64,000 nucleotides of DNA from Pseudomonas nunensis (GTDB lineage Bacteria; Pseudomonadota; Gammaproteobacteria; Pseudomonadales; Pseudomonadaceae): assembly GCF_024296925.1 (NCBI RefSeq), contig NZ_CP101125.1, positions 3,102,501 through 3,166,500 on the forward strand. The letters are read 5' to 3'. Shown one piece after another: positions 1 through 7,864 of this stretch (position 1 is the first letter of the stretch; each line of letters begins with the position of its first letter). Both the position numbers and the translations under genes were made by a program. The notes beneath the pieces were generated by a model. The model was not told the DNA's origin and ran no database searches. It saw only the letters and a program-made list of their open reading frames with translations.

Positions 1-608
1 CGCGCGGGTTGATCGGCGCGGTTGTGCACGGTGACGCGCATGAAGATGTCGTCAGCGGTGTGCTTGGCGTATTCCACGGTCACGTCGAAATAGCGATTGT
101 CGTCGAACACCCCGGTGTCGAGGATTTCGTATTCGGTCTCCGCCAGGCCACGGCGGGCGTTTTCGCGGACCAAATCGGTGTAAGGGAATTCGGCCTGCGG
201 GTATTTGTAGAGCATGCGCATGTAGGCATGGCTCGGTACGCCATCGACGTAGAAATACAGTTCCTTGACGTCTTCGCCGTGATTGCCTTCGCTGTTGTTC
301 AGGCCGAACAGGCGCTCTTTGAGAATCGGGTCGCGCTCGTTCCACAAGCCCAGGCCCAGGCACCAGTGCTGGGCCTTGTCGGAGAACCCGGCGAGGCCAT
401 CCTCGCCCCAGCGATAAGCACGGCTGCGCGCGTGTTCATGGGGAAAATAGCGCCAGGCATCGCCGTCGCGGCTGTAATCCTCGCGCACCGTGCCCCACTG
501 CCGTTCGCTCAAGTAAGGCCCCCACTCGCGCCAGTCCTGGGCCTCGCTGCCGGCCAGGCGCTGGCCTTCAGGGGTGTCGAGGATGTTCGCTGCGGGTTTT
601 GCCGGCAT
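1..608 (-). CDS. MGH1-like / GH63-type glucosidase, N-terminal part (cut by window edge)
   Basis: Reading leftward from the ATG at 608, an open frame of 202 codons runs off the window. The protein begins [20 protein letters not shown] and carries [11 protein letters not shown] and [12 protein letters not shown], blocks I associate with the large (about 850-900 residue) bacterial GH63/MGH1-like glucosidases that act on alpha-glucosides. Only the N-terminal beta-rich part is here; the catalytic (alpha/alpha)6 barrel lies outside, so active-site residues cannot be checked. The ribosome site before ATG 608 is weak, and a slightly internal start is possible. The gene diverges from the LysR gene at 926, with a long palindromic repeat between them. 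Confidence 0.75.
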   Translation of the reverse strand, partial: MPAKPAANILDTPEGQRLAGSEAQDWREWGPYLSERQWGTVREDYSRDGDAWRYFPHEHARSRAYRWGEDGLAGFSDKAQHWCLGLGLWNERDPILKERLFGLNNSEGNHGEDVKELYFYVDGVPSHAYMRMLYKYPQAEFPYTDLVRENARRGLAETEYEILDTGVFDDNRYFDVTVEYAKHTADDIFMRVTVHNRADQPA

Positions 609-707
609 GGGGTGGTCCGTTGGGGCGGGAGACGGTTGCAGTGTAGTGCGCACGGTCCTGCAAGAATGTGAAAACTCTGACACCTTTGAAGCGACCGCAA
701 ATCGCCC

Positions 708-853
708 GTAGCAGCTGTCGAGCACCGCGAGGCAGCGTTCGGCTGCGAAGCAGTCGTAAAACAACCGACCCGTAGAATCAGACAATTCGAGATAGCCGGA
801 TCACGACGGCTTCGCCGCCGAACGCTGCCTCGCGGTGCTCGACAGCTACTACA
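708..853. repeat. Long REPIN-like palindrome, family B, copy 1
   Basis: Two arms of about 50 bp in inverted orientation (GTAGCAGCTGTCGAGC... and ...GCTCGACAGCTACTAC) enclose a short spacer. Each arm contains a secondary GGCGGCGAAGCCGTC-type inverted repeat. The same element recurs at 22883, 36846 and 44040. Confidence 0.85.
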
Positions 854-925
854 AAGGCAAGCTTGGAGATAGGCGTAGGCCATGGCTGCTCTTACAATGC
901 GGGCACCTCTCTCTTCGGCCACCCC

Positions 926-1789
926 ATGGACATCGACCTCGCCCGCACCTTCCTGGAAATCGTCCGCCACGGCAGCCTCGCCGCCGCCGCGGAAAAACTC
1001 CACGTGACCCAGACCGCGATCACCGCCCGGGTGCAGAAACTCGAAAGCCAGCTCGGCAGCACGCTGTTCGTGCGCAACCGTGCCGGTGCGCGCCTGACGC
1101 CGAACGGCAAGGCCTTTGTGGTTTACGCCAATCAACTGGTGCAAACCTGGGAAGCCGCCCGCCGCGACCTGCCGTTGCCCGAAGGCTATCGCGACGTGTT
1201 GCACATCGGCGGTGAGGTCAGCCTGTGCAACCCGCTGATGCTCAGTTGGGCCGCCGAGCTGAGGGAGAAAATCCCCAGCCACGCCCTGCGCATGGAAATA
1301 CGCGACGGCGAAAACCTGCTGCGCCAACTGGAACTGGGGGTGCTCGACGCGGCGCTGGTCTACCAGCCCGAATACTGGCCGCGCCTGCAAGTCGAGCAGG
1401 TGCTGGAAGAAAAACTGATCCTCGTGCGCCTGGCCGGCCAACCCGACCCGTACGTGTACATCGACTGGGGCCCGGACTTCCGCCGCCAGCACGATGCCGC
1501 CCTGCCGGAAAAAGCCAAGGCTGCCTTGAGTTTCAACCTCGGGCCACTGGCGTTGCAGTACCTGCTGGAGCATGGCGGCAGCGGTTATTTCCGTACGCGG
1601 GTGGTGCAGAGTTACCTGGAAAGCGGCGTGCTCGAAGCCGTGCCCAAAGCCCCGGAATTCAGTTACCCGACCTACCTGGTTTACTCCCGGGATCGGGATT
1701 CAGCGACGCTGCAACAGGCGTTCGACCTGCTGCGCGAAGTGATCAAGATCGACGATGACTGGTCCCAGCGCTGGAACCCGCTGAGCTGA
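926..1789 (+). CDS. LysR-family transcriptional regulator
   Basis: A 287-residue protein, the normal LTTR size. Residues 1-60 form the winged HTH (FLEIVRHGSLAAAAEKLHVT then QTAITARVQKLE), and residues about 90-285 are the periplasmic-binding-like effector domain. I start it at ATG 926 (MDIDLARTF) because the 21 codons of open frame upstream do not look like an LTTR N-terminus. It diverges from the glucosidase gene and precedes the fatty-acid-hydroxylase fusion on the same strand by 117 bp. LTTRs often control a divergent neighbour, so the glucosidase is one possible target; the ligand cannot be deduced. Confidence 0.88.
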   Translation: MDIDLARTFLEIVRHGSLAAAAEKLHVTQTAITARVQKLESQLGSTLFVRNRAGARLTPNGKAFVVYANQLVQTWEAARRDLPLPEGYRDVLHIGGEVSLCNPLMLSWAAELREKIPSHALRMEIRDGENLLRQLELGVLDAALVYQPEYWPRLQVEQVLEEKLILVRLAGQPDPYVYIDWGPDFRRQHDAALPEKAKAALSFNLGPLALQYLLEHGGSGYFRTRVVQSYLESGVLEAVPKAPEFSYPTYLVYSRDRDSATLQQAFDLLREVIKIDDDWSQRWNPLS

Positions 1790-1906
1790 GCACATCCAGA
1801 AGCGGCTTTTGCACCCGAGCATGGCGTTTGTGCCCTTAAGGTTGGTCGAGCCGGATCGGCGGGATCGGCTAATCTGCTGTGATAACAATAATCACAGGTG
1901 ATTGCA

Positions 1907-3052
1907 GTGAGGCAGACCACCCAGGCATTTCGCACCCGTTACCGCGCCGACATTCATCGGCTCTACAATCCATGGCTGCACGGCGCGTTTGTGCTGCTGT
2001 TCGGCATCGTTGCCATCGGCGGCTTTTGGCACACGGTGCAGCAAGTCCAGCCGCTGGAATGGCTGGCGGTGCCGCTGACGCTGCTGTTCTTCAACTTCGG
2101 CGTGTACGTGGTGCATCGGCATCTCGGGCATCACAAGAAGAGCTTCGCGCGGATGTTTTACGCCCGGCATGCCGGCGACCATCATAGTTTTTTCGCCCCT
2201 GGCCACATGACCTACGACAGCGCCCGGGACTGGCGGGTGATTCTGTTCCCGGCGTGGCTGATTGTGTTGCACACGGTAGTGATTACCCTGCCCCTGTGGT
2301 GGCTGTTTTCACAGGCCAACGCCAACGTCGCCGGGCTGTTCGGCGGCTGCATGGTTCTGGGCTACCTGACCTATGAAGTGTTCCATGCCTGCGAGCATTT
2401 GCCGCCGCGCAACCCGATTACACGGCTGCCGTGGATCCGCCAGATGCGCCACCTGCATGAACTGCATCACCGCCGCGAGCTGATGCAGGAGCGCAACTTC
2501 AACATCGTGTTTCCGCTGATGGACTACCTGTTCGGCACCCTCTATTGGGAACCGGAGCAAGCCAACCCGCACCCGACGAGAACGCCCATGACCCGCATGC
2601 AACATCAGATCGAGATTGCCGGTAACCCGATTGCCGTGCTCGCCTACGCCAGCACCGTGACCCGTTGGCCGGAGTGGCATCCGTCGTCGCTCAAGGTCGA
2701 TGGTCAGGGCGGCCCGCTGCATGCAGGGTCGCGGTTTGAGGAGGACATTCGCGCCGGCGGGCGTGACGGGCATTTGAGCTGGGAGGTCGAGGAGTATCTG
2801 CCGGGGCGGCGCTGGAGCGCCCAGGCGCGGGGCGATCATGGGTTGTCGCTGGTGGTGACTTACGAGTGCGAGGCCTTCGGCAGCAGCACGCGGTTTGTTC
2901 GGACCCTGGATTATCAGTTCCGCGGCTTGGGCATGCGCATCGCCAATCAACTGCTGCTTAAACGGCGCATCGAGCATGAATCGGCAGCGTCGATGCTGGC
3001 GCTGCGCGAGATGGCGCAAAAGCACCTGGCCCCCGCAGGAGTGAGCGCGTGA
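1907..3052 (+). CDS. Fatty-acid hydroxylase / sterol desaturase family protein fused to a SRPBCC domain
   Basis: A 381-residue membrane protein. Residues about 25-215 have hydrophobic helices and the histidine clusters of the di-iron hydroxylase superfamily: HRHLGHH (70-76), HAGDHH (88-93), HACEH (160-164) and HLHELHH (182-188). Residues about 232-375 (MQHQIEIAGNP...WPEWHPSS...) look like a SRPBCC/polyketide-cyclase-type ligand-binding domain in the same frame. GTG 1907 is chosen because AGGTG lies 6 bp upstream; GTG 1898 in frame overlaps that site. Predicted activity: O2-dependent hydroxylation or desaturation of a lipid, with the SRPBCC domain perhaps holding a hydrophobic substrate. It overlaps the next gene by 4 bp. 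Confidence 0.85.
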   Translation: MRQTTQAFRTRYRADIHRLYNPWLHGAFVLLFGIVAIGGFWHTVQQVQPLEWLAVPLTLLFFNFGVYVVHRHLGHHKKSFARMFYARHAGDHHSFFAPGHMTYDSARDWRVILFPAWLIVLHTVVITLPLWWLFSQANANVAGLFGGCMVLGYLTYEVFHACEHLPPRNPITRLPWIRQMRHLHELHHRRELMQERNFNIVFPLMDYLFGTLYWEPEQANPHPTRTPMTRMQHQIEIAGNPIAVLAYASTVTRWPEWHPSSLKVDGQGGPLHAGSRFEEDIRAGGRDGHLSWEVEEYLPGRRWSAQARGDHGLSLVVTYECEAFGSSTRFVRTLDYQFRGLGMRIANQLLLKRRIEHESAASMLALREMAQKHLAPAGVSA

Positions 3053-4128
3053 GAGCAGTCTTCAGGGTTCTGTTACTGCTGATCATCGTCTTTGTTGCCT
3101 ATTTGCTGCTGATGCCGAACAAGGTGCAACCGGTGGCCTGGACACCCCCAGCGGCGCCATCCCTGACCAGCGGCGTGTATGCCGAGAATCAACGGCTCAA
3201 GGACGTGGCGCGCATCGGTTCTTCGGACATCGACGGGCCCGAGGCGCTGCTGCTGGAAAACGGTGAGTTGCTCACCGGCCTGCATGACGGCCGGGTGATT
3301 CGCAGCAGCCTCGACGGCAGCGTCAGGACCGTGCTGACCGATACGGGTGGCCGGCCTTTGGGGCTGGCGCGGCATCCCAACGGTTTGCTGGTGATCGCTG
3401 ACGGGGTCAAGGGTTTGCTGTCCCTCGATGCTCAGGGTCGGGTGATTCCATTGACCACGGAGGCGAATGGCGTGCCGTTCGGTTTTACCGATGACGTGGT
3501 GATCGACAAGCCCGGGCACTACGCCTACTTCAGCGATGCTTCGAGTCGTTGGGGTTATGGCAAGGATGGCGAGGCGATCATCGAGCACGGCGGCGACGGT
3601 CGTTTGCTGCGCTATGACTTCCAGACCGGCAAGACCGCCCTGCTGATGGACAAACTGGAGTTCGCCAACGGCGTGACCCTCGGGCCGGAGGATGCCTATG
3701 TGCTGGTCAACGAAACCGGCGCCTATCGCATCAGCCGTTATTGGCTGACCGGGCCGAAAGCCGGGACGCATGATGTGTTCATCGACAACTTGCCGGGGCT
3801 GCCGGACAACCTGGCGTTCAATGGCCGCGATCGTTTCTGGGTGGCGCTGTATGCACCGCGCAACAAACTGCTGGATGCCACGGCGCAGCATCCGTTCATA
3901 CGCAAAATGATCGTGCGGGCGTTGATGATCTTGCCTAAACCCGTGGAGAGACGAGCGTTCGCGCTGGGACTGGATCTGGACGGCAAGGTGATTGCCAATC
4001 TCCAGGATGCCGGCAGCGGAAACTACTCGCCGATCACCACCGTGCGCGAGTATGGGGAATGGTTGTACTTTGGATCATTGAAAGAACAGCACATGGTGCG
4101 ATTACCGCTCACCGAAGCCCTGCACTAA
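3049..4128 (+). CDS. Strictosidine-synthase-like / SMP-30-type six-bladed beta-propeller, membrane-anchored
   Basis: A 359-residue protein with an N-terminal uncleaved signal anchor (residues 5-22, VFRVLLLLIIVFVAYLLL) and a propeller domain from about 45 to 355. Diagnostic segments are DGPEALLLENGELLTGLHDG, FTDDVVIDKPGHYAYFSDAS, FANGVTLGP and GLPDNLAFN, typical of strictosidine-synthase-like calcium-dependent hydrolases or lactonases (the APMAP/SMP-30 clan). The start is GTG 3049 inside the GTGA overlap with the previous stop, so translation is coupled to the hydroxylase fusion. The pair may act in sequence on one lipid or lactone substrate at the inner membrane; this is inference. Confidence 0.83.
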   Translation: MRAVFRVLLLLIIVFVAYLLLMPNKVQPVAWTPPAAPSLTSGVYAENQRLKDVARIGSSDIDGPEALLLENGELLTGLHDGRVIRSSLDGSVRTVLTDTGGRPLGLARHPNGLLVIADGVKGLLSLDAQGRVIPLTTEANGVPFGFTDDVVIDKPGHYAYFSDASSRWGYGKDGEAIIEHGGDGRLLRYDFQTGKTALLMDKLEFANGVTLGPEDAYVLVNETGAYRISRYWLTGPKAGTHDVFIDNLPGLPDNLAFNGRDRFWVALYAPRNKLLDATAQHPFIRKMIVRALMILPKPVERRAFALGLDLDGKVIANLQDAGSGNYSPITTVREYGEWLYFGSLKEQHMVRLPLTEALH

Positions 4129-4131
4129 ACC

Positions 4132-4223
4132 CTGTGGGAGCGGGCTTGCTCGCGAAAGCGTCAAGTCAGTCAACGCAAATGTCGACTGATACACCGCTTT
4201 CGCGAGCAGGCTCGCTCCCACAG
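4132..4223. repeat. REP pair (REPIN), family A
   Basis: CTGTGGGAGCGGGCTTGCTC and its inverted partner (CGAGCAGGCTCGCTCCCACAG) flank a spacer of about 40 bp, directly after the stop at 4128. Confidence 0.9.
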
Positions 4224-4229
4224 GGGGAT

Positions 4230-4403
4230 CTAGGTGTTTGGGCTATCGGGGTTTGCAGGTTTTACGTCGTCTTCCGGTAGCTCATTGATACCCGGCTTGG
4301 TCTTCGGACGCTCGGTAATGTGCTGCGGGCTCAACGGTTCAGGACGCGTCGGAATCGGGTCATACCCGCCCTGCTCTTCGCTTGGAAACTTGGGACTTGT
4401 CAT
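4230..4403 (-). CDS. Small proline-rich hypothetical protein
   Basis: A 57-residue protein starting MTSPKFPSEEQGGYDPIPTR, rich in Pro, Glu and Asp, with no hydrophobic segment and probably disordered. ATG 4403 is chosen because AGAGGTG lies 6 bp upstream; an in-frame GTG at 4412 would overlap that site. It lies downstream of the ydcH-type gene on the same strand, in a group of small genes. I do not recognise a named family. Confidence 0.55.
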   Translation of the reverse strand: MTSPKFPSEEQGGYDPIPTRPEPLSPQHITERPKTKPGINELPEDDVKPANPDSPNT

Positions 4404-4486
4404 GGAAGGCACCTCTCAGCGAGTCATGGGTTGTTGAGACTCTGTACGTTCGAGGTGCCGGTTTATATCGCCGTTCCAATTATTCA

Positions 4487-4505
4487 GTCACCGGTCGTCG
4501 GTGAC
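4487..4505 (-). other. Perfect 7-bp stem hairpin just after the YdcH-type stop codon
   Basis: GTCACCG and CGGTGAC are separated by 5 bp. On the minus strand this follows the stop codon of the gene at 4506 immediately. No T-run follows, so it may stabilise the 3' end or act as a weak terminator or attenuator before the small gene at 4403. Confidence 0.4.
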
Positions 4506-4748
4506 TCAGGACGACGCCTGGAGTTGTTTGACGATCTTGTCCTTGACCAGCAGTCGCTGTTCCTTGAGCTTTTTCAGGGTGTCGTCGCTGGGCGCATCCG
4601 TTTTGGCGGTCTCAGCCTTGACCACCTCGGCGTCCGCTTGCGAATACTTGTTGATCAGTGAATCCAGTAATGGATCCTTGGTGCGTTTTTGCTGGATGAC
4701 TTCCTTGGAAACTTTCAGGTCCTGATAAAGGTCGTGTGGCACCGGCAT
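4506..4748 (-). CDS. YdcH / DUF465-family small coiled-coil protein
   Basis: An 80-residue protein (MPVPHDLYQDLKVSKEVIQQ...) that is mostly helical and charged, ending in DTLKKLKEQRLLVKDKIVKQ. The closing K-L-K-x-x-R-L-x-x-K-D pattern is typical of DUF465/YdcH proteins, though the N-terminal half is longer than in enteric YdcH. ATG 4748 is preceded by GGAGGTG with 5 bp spacing, so the upstream in-frame extension to 4778 is rejected. Function is unknown; such proteins are often in stress or stationary-phase regulons. Confidence 0.7.
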   Translation of the reverse strand: MPVPHDLYQDLKVSKEVIQQKRTKDPLLDSLINKYSQADAEVVKAETAKTDAPSDDTLKKLKEQRLLVKDKIVKQLQASS

Positions 4749-4965
4749 GGAACACCTCCGTTTGTTGATCGGCAGCAAACGCGATCAATTGCGTTCACCA
4801 ACTATCAGAATGGCCTCGGTTACCCGGTTCTGTCGACCTCCTGTCAGACCAGCGGTGTCCGTTCGTCGTCGTTTTGCAATTGCGATCAAACCTTTCGTCG
4901 ATCGCCGACCTCCACTGAATAACGATCACCTCGATCGCTTATAAAACACGTGTGGAGAATAACCA

Positions 4966-5487
4966 ATGGACGGATTTACCCTGCGCCACCTCGCCCTGGC
5001 CGTAGCCTTGAGCACCAGCATGGGCAGCGCTTTCGCCGCCACTTCCAATGACTTTGTCGATAACGCAGCGGCTGGCGGCATCGCAGAGGTCGAAACCAGC
5101 AAACTGGCCCTTGAAAAAAGCGCATCGGCAGACATCAAATCCTTCGCCAACATGATGATCACCGACCACACCAAGGCCAACGAAGAGCTGGCAGCCCTGG
5201 CGAAAAAGCATGACATCGAGGTGCCGGACAGCACGACGATTGTGAATCAGGCCAAGGCAAAAATCCTTGATCTGCGCGATGAATCCTTCGATGCGGCCTA
5301 CGCCAACAATCAGGTCAAGGCCCACGAAGACACCATCGCCCTGTTCAAGAAAGAAGCCGACACGGTGACCGACGACAAAAAACCTGGCGCCACCGAGCTG
5401 AAAGGCTTTGCGCAGAAAATGCTGCCGGCGCTGCAAAAGCACCTGGAAGCAGCGAAAGAACTGCAGGCGAAGCACCCAAGCAAGTAA
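4966..5487 (+). CDS. DUF4142 exported four-helix protein
   Basis: A 173-residue protein with a signal peptide (residues 1-25, ...STSMGSAFA|ATSN) and a helical DUF4142 domain (FVDNAAAGGIAEVETSKLAL, FANMMITDHTKANEELAALA, ALQKHLEAAKELQ). DUF4142 domains resemble ferritin-like helical bundles and are usually periplasmic; no biochemical role is settled. The His-Thr-Lys after MMITD and the histidine in VKAHEDTI fit the family pattern. GGAG lies 8-9 bp before ATG 4966. It diverges from the YdcH-type gene across about 215 bp. Confidence 0.82.
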   Translation: MDGFTLRHLALAVALSTSMGSAFAATSNDFVDNAAAGGIAEVETSKLALEKSASADIKSFANMMITDHTKANEELAALAKKHDIEVPDSTTIVNQAKAKILDLRDESFDAAYANNQVKAHEDTIALFKKEADTVTDDKKPGATELKGFAQKMLPALQKHLEAAKELQAKHPSK

Positions 5488-5524
5488 CTAACACCGCAAA
5501 ACCCTGTACCCCGCGGTAACCCCT

Positions 5525-5631
5525 TGTGGGAGCGGGCTTGCTCGCGAAAGCGGTGTATCAGTCGACATTGACGTTGACTGACACGACGCTTTCGCGAGCA
5601 AGCCCGCTCCCACACAAGCCCGCCCCCACAG
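5525..5631. repeat. REP pair (family A) plus a third partial arm
   Basis: TGTGGGAGCGGGCTTGCTCG and its inverted partner ending CGCTCCCACAC are followed at once by a degenerate extra arm (AAGCCCGCCCCCACAG). Confidence 0.85.
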
Positions 5632-5649
5632 TTGGTTTATGCCAGGCGC

Positions 5650-5898
5650 CTAGCCTCCATCTGTATCGATATCGGCATCCGTTTCATCGCTAGGCTTCGG
5701 CCGGTCAGGGTGCGGTTTAAAACCGGGGCTGAACTCGTTGTCGTTGTCGGTGTGGACATTTTTCTGGTCGACGGCGTTGTTGGCGCTATCCGGTTCAGGG
5801 GTGTTGCTATCGCCATCTCCCGGTGTCTTCGGGTCGATGGCCGGGTCATTGCGATTGATCGCCTGATCCTGCTGCTGGCTCATTGAATCGTCTTTCAT
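5650..5898 (-). CDS. Small acidic, intrinsically disordered hypothetical protein
   Basis: An 82-residue protein (MKDDSMSQQQDQAINRNDPA...) very rich in Asp, Asn, Pro and Gln, with no predicted fold or hydrophobic core, ending SDETDADIDTDGG. ATG 5898 is preceded by GAGGTG about 4 bp upstream; ATG 5883 (MSQQQ) is an alternative. It is another of the small stress-type genes in this interval. No family recognised; composition suggests a soluble, hydrophilic, perhaps desiccation- or osmotic-stress protein, which is speculation. Confidence 0.5.
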   Translation of the reverse strand: MKDDSMSQQQDQAINRNDPAIDPKTPGDGDSNTPEPDSANNAVDQKNVHTDNDNEFSPGFKPHPDRPKPSDETDADIDTDGG

Positions 5899-6002
5899 AA
5901 GCACCTCGTTCGTCACTACTCAAGCACGGCTGAAACAGCCAGGCCTTGAAGATTCGAAGCCTTGCGCCGCGCAACGTTCCATCGCATGAAACACGCGATC
6001 CC

Positions 6003-6070
6003 TGTAGGAGCGAGGCTTGCCCGCGAAAGCGCCCTTGAGATCGCCATCGCGGGCAAGCCTTGCTCCTACA
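6003..6070. repeat. REP pair, family A variant (GTAGGAGCGAGGCTTGCCC)
   Basis: TGTAGGAGCGAGGCTTGCCC and its inverted partner lie 68 bp end to end. A half-element of family C (AAAAGATCGCAGCCTTCGGC) follows around 6090-6110. Confidence 0.85.
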
Positions 6071-6244
6071 AAAGGCTTCAGGATCAAGATCAAAAGATCG
6101 CAGCCTTCGGCAGCGCCTACTAGAGTTGTGGCCAGGGATGAAAAATCCTTCCGTTAGCGAACAACTATTTCGCACGGCAAATGTCACTGATGTGCGTCGA
6201 TCAATTTTGGGGATTCGGCGTAACACTTTTGGGAGTCAAGACAC

Positions 6245-7096
6245 ATGGCGGCACTGCAACGCAACACACTCGAAGCGATCAAAAACAACCAGACGCAACT
6301 GCTCGTCAATTGGACGAACAGCCTCGAGGCCAGTGGTGCCACGCGCAACATCAAGGAACTCGACCTCAAGCAACAGACGTCGGATTTCCTGCACCTGATC
6401 ATTTCCGGGCTGGAACAGGGCAATAGCCAGAACGTCGCCGCCCCGGGCTGGGACGATATTCGCCAGTTCCTCGAAAAACTGTCCCAAAGCCGTGCCCAGC
6501 TCGGCCAGGACTCGCAACAGACCGCCAGTTTCATCTTCGCCCTCAAGGGCCCGCTGTTTACCTTATTGCAGGCGCACTACAGCAACGACCCCGCGCAATT
6601 GGCCGAACAACTCTGGGAAATCTCCGAGCTGCTCGACTCCTTGGGCATGCACACCATCCGCACCTTCCAGAAGTCCCGTGAAGCAGTGATCAAGCGCCAG
6701 CAGGAAGAATTGCTGGAACTGTCGACCCCGGTGGTCAAGCTCTGGGATGGCGTGCTGGCGCTGCCGATGATCGGCACCCTAGACTCGCAACGCACTCAGG
6801 TAGTGATGGAATCGCTGCTGCAACGAATCGTCGACACCGGTTCGGAAATCGCCATCATCGACATCACCGGCGTGCCGACTGTCGATACCCTGGTGGCGCA
6901 ACACTTGCTCAAGACGGTCACCGCGATCCGCCTGATGGGCGCCGATTGCATCATCAGCGGCGTACGTCCGCAGATCGCCCAGACCATCGTGCACCTGGGC
7001 CTGGACCTGCAAGGCGTGGTCACCAAGGCTAACCTGGCCGATGCCCTGAAACTGGCCCTGACCCGGTTGGGACTGACCGTCAACAAGGCGGTATAA
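6245..7096 (+). CDS. rsbR: RsbR-type stressosome protein (RsbRD + STAS)
   Basis: A 283-residue protein with an N-terminal helical non-heme-globin/RsbRD-type sensor domain (about 5-145) and a C-terminal STAS domain (about 165-277; EIAIIDITGVPTVDTLVAQ and ISGVRPQIAQTIVHLGLD). From family knowledge, RsbR and RsbS build the stressosome core and RsbT phosphorylates RsbR on two threonines. By my alignment, T215 (TVDT) matches the B. subtilis T205 site and S181 (GTLDSQR) sits at the T171 site. GGGAG lies 9 bp before ATG 6245. It is first in a six-gene operon whose following genes overlap or nearly touch. Confidence 0.9.
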   Translation: MAALQRNTLEAIKNNQTQLLVNWTNSLEASGATRNIKELDLKQQTSDFLHLIISGLEQGNSQNVAAPGWDDIRQFLEKLSQSRAQLGQDSQQTASFIFALKGPLFTLLQAHYSNDPAQLAEQLWEISELLDSLGMHTIRTFQKSREAVIKRQQEELLELSTPVVKLWDGVLALPMIGTLDSQRTQVVMESLLQRIVDTGSEIAIIDITGVPTVDTLVAQHLLKTVTAIRLMGADCIISGVRPQIAQTIVHLGLDLQGVVTKANLADALKLALTRLGLTVNKAV

Positions 7097-7100
7097 GCCG

Positions 7101-7463
7101 ATGGAGCGTATTCCGATTCTGAAAATGGGCGACTTCCTGCTGGTGACCATCCAGGTCGACATGCATGACCAGCTCGCCCTCACGCTGCAAGACGACCTGT
7201 CCGAGCGCATCAGTAATACGTCCGCCCGAGGCGTGCTGATCGATATCTCGGCGCTGGACATGGTCGATTCGTTTATTGGCCGGATGATCGGGACCATCTC
7301 CGGCCTGTCGAGCATCATGGATGCCCAGACCGTGTTGGTCGGCATGCAGCCGGCCGTGGCGATTACCCTGGTCGAACTGGGCCTGACCCTGCCCGGCGTC
7401 AGCACGGCGTTGAACGTCGAGCGAGGGATGAAATTGCTGCAGGACCGAGTACGCGAACAATGA
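7101..7463 (+). CDS. rsbS: RsbS-type STAS scaffold / antagonist
   Basis: A 120-residue single STAS domain, the usual RsbS length (MERIPILKMGDFLLVTIQVD). The core block DISALDMVDSFIGRMIG contains S57, matching the serine that RsbT phosphorylates in known RsbS proteins. Four bases separate it from rsbR, and its end overlaps rsbT by 4 bp (ATGA). Expected role: hold RsbT on the stressosome until phosphorylated. Confidence 0.92.
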   Translation: MERIPILKMGDFLLVTIQVDMHDQLALTLQDDLSERISNTSARGVLIDISALDMVDSFIGRMIGTISGLSSIMDAQTVLVGMQPAVAITLVELGLTLPGVSTALNVERGMKLLQDRVREQ

Positions 7464-7864
7464 CCGTGCGCAGCAGCGGCAGCCAACCGATTCAAATCGA
7501 ACAGGACGTGGTGCTGGCCCGCCAGACCGCGCGCAAACTGGCGCAGGAATGCGGCATGCGCCTGATCGACCTGACCAAACTGGTGACCGCCGTCAGCGAG
7601 CTGGCGCGCAATACCATGGTCTACGGCGGTGGCGGCGACATGGACTGGCAGATCCTCGACGAAAACGCCCGTACCGGCCTGCGCCTGGTTTTCCGCGATG
7701 AAGGGCCGGGCATTCCCGACATTAAACTGGCGATGACCGACGGCTGGACCTCCGGCAGTGGCCTGGGCCTGGGCCTGACCGGAGCCAAGCGCCTGGTGGA
7801 AGAGTTCGAACTGGAAACCGAGCCTGGCAAAGGCACTCGCATAACGATTACCCGATGGACATGA
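7460..7864 (+). CDS. rsbT: RsbT-type serine/threonine switch kinase
   Basis: A 134-residue GHKL (HATPase) kinase with the N box TAVSELARNTMVYGGGG, the G1 box RDEGPGIPD and the G2 region GLGLGLTGAKRL. This is the arrangement of RsbT, which phosphorylates RsbR and RsbS under stress and then leaves to activate a downstream partner. It overlaps rsbS (4 bp) and the next gene (10 bp). No RsbU, RsbV, RsbW or sigma-B gene lies nearby, so the released RsbT must act on something else, plausibly a kinase or phosphatase in this operon. Confidence 0.92.
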   Translation: MTVRSSGSQPIQIEQDVVLARQTARKLAQECGMRLIDLTKLVTAVSELARNTMVYGGGGDMDWQILDENARTGLRLVFRDEGPGIPDIKLAMTDGWTSGSGLGLGLTGAKRLVEEFELETEPGKGTRITITRWT

